DNA from: Pseudocercospora fijiensis CIRAD86
Taxonomy: Eukaryota; Ascomycota; Dothideomycetes; Mycosphaerellales; Mycosphaerellaceae
Direction: 5' to 3'
NCBI RefSeq assembly: GCF_000340215.1
Contig: NW_006921538.1
Span: 744,001-808,000 of the forward strand
Length of the DNA stretch: 64,000 nucleotides
Shown one piece after another: positions 22,678 through 32,186 of this stretch. The notes under the pieces are model-generated. The model did no database searches. It saw nothing but the letters and a program-made list of their open reading frames with translations, and was not told the DNA's origin. Positions within the stretch are counted from its first letter, which is position 1. The number at the start of each line of letters is the position of its first letter. A program made the translations under genes and the position numbers.

Positions 22678-24014
22678 CTACGACAGCCTACGAGGCTGGG
22701 AAAGGTCGTGGAAAGGCCGCGAATGGCTGTGCTTGGTGGCGCCATGCCATTTCTGGGTCTGATGTTCATGGTGTTGTGTTTGGACCACCTTGCCAGTATC
22801 TGTACTATTGCTGGGACTAACGTCATGAGAATATTGCAGCACTTTCGACTTCTTGGGTGTCTCAGCTTCCTTCATGCCGTCCACATTCGATGACAATCGA
22901 TATGGTTCTTCAAAAGCCTTTGGTGACTGGTTCCGCAGAACGTTGGAGGCTTCAGATGAGCCATGAGTCTGGCATTTTCCTGCCTGCAGTGGTAGATCTT
23001 TGTGGTCGGGGCTGCGGGCGTGCAACTTTCCTGTTTTGGCGCATACTTCTGTGACAATATCGTCCACGATGTTGTATCTCATTCCTGGCCGCGGAGCGCC
23101 TTTCGCGTTGACCTCTGCCGCGGCAGCTTCGGATAGGCTGCCTTTTTTGAGGGCCAAATCGATCAACGACTGATCGTGGCTGTTCCTCTTTTTCCGGTGC
23201 AGGATTCTCACCCAACTTTCCTTCGTCGGCCCATCACTGAGCGGCTTGACCCATTCATCGTATTGGAAGTCCTTATTCCTGAGATCCAGGATTCCATTCT
23301 TGTTTCCGATGTTTGTGCCGCTAAAGAAGATTGCTGTGTCACAGTGCTTCGGAAGTTGATAGGAGGCGCCTTCTTCGAAAATCGCCATAAACCATCCTTC
23401 TCATCGAGCGCGACTCCATTCATGCCACGGTCATCTCTGAATTCGATGATACATCCTTCCCAATGATCTTGGAGGGCGGCGGTAGCAAGTACTTTGTACG
23501 CGTTCCAGTATCCCGGAACACCATCCGGCGTGATAACACACTTGACATCGTCCACGAAAATCCTTCGGGACTTGCATCGTTCCAAGCGAAAAATCAAGTA
23601 TGATTTTCCGGGCACAATGCGGCCTTTGTTGATTTCTGCGACATTACTGAAGCCTCCTAAATTGTGAGCGCCCGTGTTGTAAGGCGCCCTCACATTGCAG
23701 GTAAGCGTGGACTCGACTGCGACCGCATGATATGTTTTGAAAGCGACGACAACGGCCTTTGATCCTTTGCATGGTCCAAGGTCTGCAATCTTGCGACTCC
23801 GTCTTTCTTGCACTTCTCCGTCCGCAAACCATCGAGGATCGGCCTTGCGAATGACATCGATGAACCATCGTGGTGGGCGACCAGCTGTTCCTTCGTCGAA
23901 CGCTCCCTCATGTTCGGCGACTGACTCGACTCTATCAGCGGCATCTTGAAGGTGTGCAATTGTGTCCCTCCAAGGCGGCAGGCAGCGGAATCTGTCGTAA
24001 AGTACGCCGTCCAT
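22678..24014 (-). pseudogene. Hypothetical protein gene with an apparent -1 frameshift
   Basis: Minus strand. The first part starts at ATG 24014 (context ACCACCATGG) and reads about 200 plausible residues (PRWFIDVIRKADPRWF, YLIFRLERCKSRRIF, PGYWNAYKVLATAALQDHWEG) to DEKDG near 23385. From there that frame loses character, while a second frame, overlapping and shifted by -1, carries WFMAIFEEGASYQLPKHC and continues about 230 residues to 22678. No intron with proper donor and acceptor fits between them, so a one-base deletion or a sequencing error near 23385-23395 is likely. No known domain. If the shift is an assembly error this is an intact gene of about 440 residues. Confidence 0.6.
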
Positions 24015-25916
24015 GGTGGTCAGCAAGCGGCGCGCTTGTGCTGCTCAATTCATCAGATGTGGACCTGCAATGAATACCGTATGTTGCTCCAGTCTCGAAC
24101 TCAGAGTGGAGTGGACTCCCGCTGCCGCGGACGGGAAGAGCGGAGCGCTTGGACCTCATCACGGCGGAGCGGGATCAGTTTCGCAGACGACAGCTCGGCC
24201 AGCGACACCCCGTTGTACAGCCGCTTACTGCGATGTTTATCGCGAGCATTGAGGCCGTAACGCCTGTCAAATGTCTCGTACTAAGATGTCCGTTAGGGAG
24301 TTTCAAGTTGATATACCCGAGTGACAACTCAACAGTACCATGTGGGCTGTGTCCAGACACAACCACGTCGGTTTTCTCTAGTAGACGTTCATGGAGACGC
24401 AAAGGGCGTTGCGGGATGGGGTTTGGGCGCGGCGAAAGCGATCAAAGGCCGGATGATAGGAAGGATGGGCTCGTCGAAACGTATTGGTATCGGAAGAGAA
24501 GGAGAAGTTGGAGTGAGAATGAGGAGGCGTGATAGATGTTGCCCATGCTGCTCGACGAGACGGCTGGATCGATAAGCCAGACCCCTGCCGGCGAGACGTC
24601 TCGAGTTGTATCGTGTCAAAATGCAATGCTCCAACGGAATCGAGAACGTGGTTCCATTCAGAGCGCCTGCAAGACCAGAAAGGTCGTCCTCATGTACCTT
24701 CAAAATCTCATTAGATATCGAGTCTCACACCAAAGCTTGTCTTGCGGTATTTGGCAACAGACTCGTTAGCCGATGCCGATTGATACGAGCCACGTTTAAG
24801 GGCCGTGTTCTGAGGTTGGCGAAGGTGGTAGAAAGTCGTTAGACAAGAGCGATCGATCTTCTTCCACCACGAAACAATCCAAGTTTCTGTTCCGCCGTGC
24901 CCCTGCAAGGAATGGCTCCTGGGCAAAGAGGCTATGACAAGGCTTTGGAACGGCGTCTCTTGGCAGGCTTCGCAAGCTTTCTCAGCGTATGATGTCAAGA
25001 GATAGCTGCAACGTCGATGCGCCTCGTTGCTGAGTTGTCGCCAGGTCCATCTTCTTGGCGGTCGCATGTGCGTTCCTGCGATGTCAGCGGAGGGTGCTTG
25101 GCGTCTCACAAATCACACAACCCGTGTGCCCATCACGGTGCTCACAATCCGCCGACAAAGAGAATCGTGCAAGCTGGTACTGCGGAGTATCGGGGGCCTG
25201 GTGCTCATGCAAGACCTGCCACGGCCCACGGTACAACTTCGCCAAGGCACGACTTGCCAAGCTGCCGAATCTCTGAGATGAAAACATCTCAAACGTCTTG
25301 CTGGTTCAGATCTCTTGGCTTTTTGCTATCTTATTACCGCCCGCTTGGCTGCGCTGGATGTCCGTTGCCAAGTCAGTTGGGAGTCGAAATAAGAAGATAC
25401 CAAGCAGTTACGGGACGCGGGGATTTTCATTGAGTTCTTGGCGGCTTGGCCCGAAAGTCTTGACATTCCACAGCCGGATCTCTCCAGAGTCTTCCATTGG
25501 CTGCGGCACTTTTAGACGCAGATGCCATCCCTGCTGCGGAAAGAGCTTCCATTCTTGGCTGCACCTCTCAAGGGCTTGGTCTTGGTCACATGGCCTCTAT
25601 ATCTGCCTTGTTGTGTGCGACGCATCTCTCGGCCTTATCAAACATCAGCTTGGCATGTCTGGCGTTCCATCCTCCTGGGAGGTACCAGTTTGTGGAGACG
25701 TGGGAGCTTGCTAGTCTACTTGGGAGCCTGGGTTTGGTGTCACATGTATGATGCTGATATGTATAAAGGCGGTAGCCCCCCAGAGGTGAGAGCAGTCCTG
25801 TTCTGCATGCATACCAGACCACTTGTCACACCAGGAATAAGACAATCTGCACCCCACCGCACTCCCGACTCAACTTACCAATCATCGCGAATAATAAGGC
25901 CGAACACAAAAGTAAC
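24015..25916. other. 1.9-kb intergenic stretch, nothing recognised
   Basis: Numerous short overlapping frames on both strands, none with recognisable features. A TATA-like TATAAAGG near 25758-25765 may serve the small gene that follows. Confidence 0.45.
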
Positions 25917-26318
25917 ATGTCGGGCCTTTGGAACAAGCAAGCTGCAGCTCAACAATCCCCCGTTCAACGTTTAAGAGCGGGCTTGGTCCCTGGCACCTGG
26001 CTTCAGCTTGCACCTTCCACCTCTCCCAAGTACGAAACAACTGAGAAGTGGCTCTCTCTCTCACCATCCCCATCTCCATTACCGTCACCAGCCATGGCCG
26101 CTGCGAAGGGAACAGTCGTCGAGGAGCTCTCACTATCCCCAAAGCCCGGCAACTTCTTGAGCAACGACATTAGCAACGGAAGTGCTGCCACCAGCCGTAC
26201 TACAAGCATGTCCGGACCACGACCAGTCGCCGCCGTGCCAGCCGAAGCTTCACTGGAGTTGAGGAGACTTCGCGGATCGGACGACGGCGAGCGTCTCGCT
26301 CGTTTCCTCTCGAACTGA
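25917..26318 (+). CDS. Small hypothetical protein (133 aa)
   Basis: An uninterrupted 133-codon frame from ATG 25917 to TGA 26316. The protein starts MSGLWNKQAAAQQSPVQ, has a Ser/Pro-rich middle and an ordered C-terminus (LRRLRGSDDGERLARFL). A TATA-like box lies about 155 bp upstream. No known domain or signal peptide. Codon choice (frequent C in third positions) looks like the neighbouring genes, which is the main reason for calling it. Confidence 0.5.
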   Translation: MSGLWNKQAAAQQSPVQRLRAGLVPGTWLQLAPSTSPKYETTEKWLSLSPSPSPLPSPAMAAAKGTVVEELSLSPKPGNFLSNDISNGSAATSRTTSMSGPRPVAAVPAEASLELRRLRGSDDGERLARFLSN

Positions 26319-27430
26319 AGGGAAGACAACTTCCCACGATCAACACCTATGAAAGCAAACCCGACTCCACCGAGCCAACAACTACCTACCTCCCTGGGCC
26401 GAGCAGAGCACCTTTGACTACGACGACCTATGGCCGCCCACATGAAAAGCCAAAAACGCTTCAAGCATCACTTCGCCGAATGGCAAACACCCTCGAGCTA
26501 CCAGACTGATGAGTGATGGAAACGTCGGATGAATACGCTTTGTCAAAAGCTCGATGCGGCGTGGAAGGGAATTGAGGAAAACACTTCTTATTTTTATTGT
26601 TTGTACGATAGCGTTGCATTACGTCCGCCAACGACGTGAATGAAGTTTTTGCTCGAAACTAGCGTGTTTTTCTTCTCGGTCGTTTAAAAGACTTTATGCT
26701 CTCTCGTTATGTCTTTACGTAGGCCTGAAGACTTGTTCATGCCTGCTCGCGACGCCATTCCCGAGACTTTAAAGGCAGTCCGAAAATATATAGAGAGAGT
26801 CCGAGAATCCGGTCTGCGACGAAGAATATCCCATTTCTCAAGCTCCGCTCTCCCCGCTAGATACAAGGAGATCGATCGCCGCATCGCGTAGGCGGCACAG
26901 TTTTGCCAAGACCTCGATCCCTGCCCCATCCGACATCCACCAATGCCAAAAGCTTTCAATCTGCTTCTTGTCGACATAACGAACCGTACCATGCCCACCA
27001 GCAGCTAACTGCCACCGCACGAAGATTTGCAAGCCCTAACCTACCAGACTTTCACTTCACCGAAGTTGAAGAAAGCGCAACGATGGGTCATTTAGACCAG
27101 GAACCGAGCGACAAACTGATCAGGCTGTGCGGCATGGGACTTGCTTGCAAGCGGTTCGGCGTCATACTAGGAGAAGGTAACGGGGTCAATCATATGCGGG
27201 TGGAGAGTCTTGGCGCGCAATGGACTCGATGCTGCCAGCGCCGGCGAGGGAGACGTGAAAGACATCGGTCGAGAAAAGCAAAGCTTGGGAGTGGATCGAA
27301 TGCGAGACTTTGTGTTGACCAGTGTCTGAAATACTTGACATGTGCTGGGGCTTGTGTATCGGCGAGAGAGATCCACGGAATCAAGACCTCAAGCGCCATA
27401 GGAAATTTTTAAGCCTCTCCCATGCCTTCA
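26319..27430. other. Intergenic, nothing recognised
   Basis: 1.1 kb between the small gene and the stop codon of the oxygenase gene. A 169-codon forward frame (26903-27412) starts with TTG and has no family resemblance. Confidence 0.45.
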
Positions 27431-28501
27431 TCACCAGAAAGCCACAACACGAATATCAATACTCTCCCTCGGCTCATCACTCGTCGCCGCATCCCCAATC
27501 TCAGGAGACCCATGCCAAGGCGCAGCAGCATGTTTCGCATCAGGCCCCAAAGCAAAACTATCAAACAACTTAACAAACAGCACCTCATCCGGTTCCTGCT
27601 CCGAAACATAAAACCATTGAATCCCCTTCCCCCTCCTCACCTCCCCATCCTTAACCCCAAGCATCGTATACTCCTTCAAGAAATCCCCCCTCAACTCCCC
27701 ATCCCCACGAATCCTATTCTCATAAAAATAATGCACGAAATCTTCCCCCGTCGTCATCATCTCCCCTTTCCCCCTCGGAGCCAGAGCGAGCGGATCACGC
27801 CCAACTTTCCGCAACGGTCGCCAGATACTATACGCCGCATACCGAGGCCCAGCATACCTCTCCGCAATCGCCTGATCAGAATCTTTCGTCACCGGATCCG
27901 CAAAAATCTCATTTTCGGCTTCAAAAATCCCAGAACGTTTCGCAACTTCGTAGATCTCTTTCTTCTCGAACCGGATCGTTTGGCGCGCGCCTAGAGGCGT
28001 GGAGTCCATGTGCGGGACGCGAACGGGTGCGGCGAGTTGGAGGTTGGATTGTGTGGCGAGTTTATGCTGTGGGGCTTGCGAGATGGATTTTCGCTCGGTG
28101 GGTAGGTGATAGGTTTCCGGAGCGCGTTTTCCTTGGCGGAAGACGCTACCTACGATGAAGACTTCTTTGCAACCTAGTGTCTTTTTTACGAGATGTAGGA
28201 TTTCTGGGTGGTAGGTTTCTGAGATGGCGGAAGGGGAGAGGTCTTCGCCGTTTAGTTGGGCGAGGAATGTGGAATTGTGTTTTACGACGCCGAAGCCGTG
28301 GCTTTGGAGGAGTTGTTCTGGTGATGTGCTGGCCAGTTTCGGGCGGATGTCGTGTAGTGGGTAGGTTCTTGGGACGAGAGGTTTTAGGGGTGGTGGTGCG
28401 TTGTAGTTTCTTTGCCAGGGGTCACTGTTTTTTGTTTCTGATGTGATGATTGGGTGCATGAATTCGCCGTAGATGGTGGCTTCTTCTTCGGTAGAGCCCA
28501 T
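27431..28501 (-). CDS. CmcJ/AsaB-like hydroxylase/desaturase
   Basis: 356 residues, single exon. Family features: an N-terminal region with the RTYPLHDIRP motif, a central HMDSTPLGARQTIRF, then YAAYSIWRPLRKVGRDPLAL and GIQWFYVSEQEPDEVLFVKLFDS (each typical of the fungal CmcJ/GA4-desaturase-like family), and a C-terminus HGSPEIGD then PRESIDIRVVAFW. Members are non-haem Fe/2-oxoglutarate-type oxidases found in many fungal secondary-metabolite clusters (for example aspergillic acid and cercosporin types). The substrate cannot be told. It is divergent from a UstYa-family gene, another secondary-metabolism family, which supports a shared pathway. Confidence 0.85.
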   Translation of the reverse strand: MGSTEEEATIYGEFMHPIITSETKNSDPWQRNYNAPPPLKPLVPRTYPLHDIRPKLASTSPEQLLQSHGFGVVKHNSTFLAQLNGEDLSPSAISETYHPEILHLVKKTLGCKEVFIVGSVFRQGKRAPETYHLPTERKSISQAPQHKLATQSNLQLAAPVRVPHMDSTPLGARQTIRFEKKEIYEVAKRSGIFEAENEIFADPVTKDSDQAIAERYAGPRYAAYSIWRPLRKVGRDPLALAPRGKGEMMTTGEDFVHYFYENRIRGDGELRGDFLKEYTMLGVKDGEVRRGKGIQWFYVSEQEPDEVLFVKLFDSFALGPDAKHAAAPWHGSPEIGDAATSDEPRESIDIRVVAFW

Positions 28502-29176
28502 GGCTGGTTACAGTGCTTTGCGAAGGGAGAGAAACGGTTTGAGGGATGTCAGGTATTGCTGAATTCTGCTTCGGATGTGCATCTAGATCTTAACGTTAAC
28601 CTGTTGGGGATTTTACAAATCTTGTACTATCGAAGTCCAGCTCTCAACTGGAACTTCGGCATCAGAAAGTCGATCCGTTATCATCACAGCTGGTGTAATA
28701 CTGGTATATAGTTCGGAGGGAAAACGATTGGACCCTTGAGGCGCCGTTGACGCCGCAACCAAGAGAGTTGAAGGATTTGTCGATCACCTAGAATCTCTAA
28801 GCTTCGCCAATGAACTCGCCAGACTCTTCTTTGCGACAAGCTCTTCGTGCGACATCGTGCAGGTGGGCACGAATGACTGGACAGGAACTTGGCCAGATGC
28901 TTTGGCCCCATTATTGAGATTTGGGGCCCTGTTTGCAGCTGATCCTCAGCTCCTGCACCTTCGCCTCGACGTGCGCCATTCCTTGAAGATCTTTGAGCTA
29001 GGTGAGGCACCGTCTTGATATGTGGCGGCTAGCAGATACCTCGTACGCACTATGATGATGGCAGGAGACGGAGGCAATTGAAGCCAAAGTACGATACTGG
29101 CGATAGGCATCCAAGCCTTCTCATTATCCATCTTTCCAACACATTCAGCAATACCTTACACACAGCAGATTCCAAG
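28502..29176. promoter_or_regulatory. Divergent promoter region, oxygenase / UstYa-like
   Basis: 675 bp between the two start codons. It could co-regulate the pair; no binding motif is asserted. Confidence 0.5.
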
Positions 29177-30137
29177 ATGTTGGCGCAGAAGTACGAACCA
29201 CTCCGCCAATCCTCTCCAGAACTTTCGAAGGAGAGCAATGAAGATGCGAAATGCCATTATTGCTACGAACGAAAGCAGGAAGCTAGACGGTCTTTTCGGA
29301 CCGTGTCAATACTTACCGCACTCCTTGTCCTTTCAATCGCATGCAACGCCATTCTTTTCGCAAGGATACAGGACGTGGAAGAGCACGGTCACGACCCAAC
29401 TTTTGGTCAGCATTCCAAAACTTGATCCCGCACACCACACTGACAGCAACGACAGTCGGCCTCGAAAGGAATCTCAACCTAGAAATCCCTCACGATGACC
29501 GAGCAATAGACGACCCAATGTGGGAAAATCCCTCATACGACTGGAACCTAGGCTGGGTCGCACTCGACAACGAAGTCGCAAAATCCAAAGGCATCCCAAC
29601 AGCAATGCACTGGCCTTGGGACGACTCCAAGAGTATCTACGTCTTGCATGGCTTTCATTCAATTCACTGCGTCGTATGTCGACTCCACAACTAAAACCTT
29701 GGATGTTAAGCTGACAATCTGTAGTTCGTCCTCCGCGACTCACTCATGCAATTCCGCGACGGCAAGCAGCAGACCTGGCCCTTCCCTCACGTCACACATT
29801 GTCTTCACGTTTTGCGAGAAGATACAACATGTAATGCCGATGATACACCGCGATACACCGGTCGTTTACACGCGCAAGAGAACAGTACGAAATTCTTTTC
29901 TGGAATTGGACAGATGAGGAAATGTAAGTTCTCAGCCTGGTTTCTTTGCGATGACTTGCGACGTGGACTGAGATTTTTGCTTTTCTACTAGGTCGCGATT
30001 GGAGTCAGTTACGGGAGTTTGCGATTCAGAATTCGGCGTGTTATCGGAGACCGTTGGATCACTTTGTGCCGTTGCTTGAGAGGTATAAGAATTGTCCGGA
30101 TGGGAGGAGGCCGTGGGAGGGGAGTGAGTTGGCTTGA
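29177..30137 (+). CDS. UstYa-family (DUF3328) protein
   Basis: Exons 29177-29387, 29456-29673, 29725-29923 and 29992-30137 give 257 residues. A short cytosolic N-terminus precedes one membrane helix at about 42-62 (TVSILTALLVLSIACNAILF). The lumenal domain then has the two HxxHC motifs that define UstYa proteins: HGFHSIHC, and HVTHCLHVLRED after the second intron. UstYa-type enzymes act in ribosomally made cyclic peptides and other fungal metabolites as oxidative cyclases or halogenases. Introns 2 and 3 are clear (GTATGT/TGTAG and GTAAGT/CTAG). Intron 1 (68 bp, GTCACG donor, CTGAC branch) is less certain; it is needed to join the membrane part to the second exon's frame. The stop lies 14 bp from a transposon. 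Confidence 0.8.
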
Positions 30138-30151
30138 GGAAGGGTACAGTA

Positions 30152-30699
30152 TCCGGGGTTTCGTCAGTCACACTTCACCCCGCGGTCGCGGGGATTCAAA
30201 CCATACGTAAAATCGCACTTTCTTAGTAGGCCATACGTAAATCTCGATATAATCGTACATTCCAGTCCTATTCGGATATCCAGGTAGGTGCAGTAAGGAA
30301 CCGCGAGTCCAAATATTATATATATAGCCTTGTCCGAGTGTGTAGTAGCTATAGACCTTACTACCGCCGTTTTCTTATATAATCCTTGGCAGGCGCGTCT
30401 ACCTTAGGCGCGTACCGCGCAATAGAGGCTAAATCGGGCTATCGGCTAAGAAGGTTAGTATTCGCGTACTCTATAAGGCCGAGAAGAGAGGTCCTACGGT
30501 CGCAATTTAGTTACTAATATACCGGAAATCTACTGTTTCTTGTCTCTTATTCTACTTATGTTTAGTCTCCTATTATATATGCTCTACAACATTGCTATCG
30601 TCGAGTTTTACGTATAGCCTACTAAGAAAGTGCGATTTTACGTATAGTTTAAATCCCTAAGCGCGGGCGAGGGGTAAAGTAGGCTAACGCAACCCCGGA
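30152..30699. mobile_element. 548-bp non-autonomous TIR element with TA duplication
   Basis: Long terminal inverted repeats of about 100 bp starting TCCGGGGTT, flanked by TA at 30150-30151 and 30700-30701. Both arms contain the same block (TACGTAAAATCGCACTTTCT). The left arm keeps CA dinucleotides (TTCAAACCATACG) where the right arm has TA (TTTAAACTATACG). It encodes no protein. Probably a Tc1/mariner-type derivative. Confidence 0.82.
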
Positions 30700-30701
30700 T
30701 A

Positions 30702-32186
30702 ATTTAATCGAAGCTAGATATTTGCTAGTATTACATGTCCGAGTTCCTTGCTAGTTAATACTATAACGACTTCGTTTAAGCTAGGAATATCTTCAAATCG
30801 CGCCGTTCTATTATTTCTCTTATTAATACATTACTATATATCTATCCTATCTCCCCTTAAGACCTCGTCTTAGCATTGTCTACTATCGTATAAGCCCCAA
30901 ACTCCTAGACTTGTAAGATACACTTAACTTACCCCTATTCTCAATCTCTACTATATTAATTATAGTATAATCCTCCGAGTCGTCCCTCCTTCTTATAGGT
31001 ACAGAATTATTATTATTCGCAATCTCAACTATATTAATAATAGCCGTGTCTTTAATGCTTCGTTTTTCTATAGTATTGTCTGCGAAAATCTTTAGTTAGC
31101 GGATTTGTCTATATAGCGAGATTGAGGGCTAACTCTGTCTCTACTTAGACCCTACTAAGACCGCCGGAGGCAAAATCCTGCTTGCAGGGTCTAAAGCTAG
31201 AATGTTAGAGCCTACCTACTTTTCGGTTATCTTAATATAAACATTATACGTAGTATATATTATAAAAATCTAGTTAGTACGATCGATAGGGAATGAAAAG
31301 GGAAGCCCTTTAATGTAAAAATCTTATAAATACGACGTTATAGCGTTAAGCTATATCGATCGCAAATTAGTTACCTTAGGAAGCCCGTCCTATCGAGAGC
31401 CCGGTCGACTAACTCGATATATCGCATTGTATAACCTACGTATAATATTACTCTTATCTTAAAGAGCGTACAATTTTAAGTATGTTTAGTATAGAGCGTA
31501 GTACTATATAGTGTTATAGGATTAAGGTATTCTATATACGAAAACGCTCCTTAAGCCGGCCTAAAAATACCCGATATCGTTTTAGCTAACATACCTCTAA
31601 GACATATGCTATTCGATAGATTATATAATTCTAAGCAGAAAACATATAGCAATAACTATTATACGACGTTATAGTGTTAAGATATTGTCGATACGCCGAA
31701 GCTACTTTTAGTCGGCCTTAGCTAGCTTTTAGTAAGGGAATATCTAGCATTTAATCGCGTATTCTACGATATAGCAATACTATATTAACCTATTACAGGG
31801 TAGATTAGTGTTATAAAGCATTCTATATCGATTAGTATTAGTCTTAGATACGTATAGTACTGCTATATTGTGCTATATCGACAATAGTAAATGTCTTCTA
31901 TAATACCTTAAACTATCGCGTAAAACGTGTATTCTATATATGTATATAGCGCGTAGATATAAAGGTAGTTCGATTAATGTTACGGAATCGTATACGCGTA
32001 GTTATTGCTATTATTATCGCCTTGCTACTTGATTAAGTTCCTTTACTTAAACAAAAAAAGTAGGTCTAGTACTAACCGTCTACGGTAAAGCCGCGCCCTC
32101 GCGCCTTCGCGACGCGTCTACTTAGTTCTTCCTCTTCTTCCTCTTCTATCTAGTCTATCTCTTCTATATATATAGTACGCTATACT
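30702..32186. other. RIP-degraded DNA upstream of the helicase, nothing recognised
   Basis: About 1.5 kb of TA-rich sequence without coding traces. A motif around ATACGACGTTATAG is repeated near 31,331 and 31,659. It may be the upstream region of the helicase gene. Confidence 0.45.
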
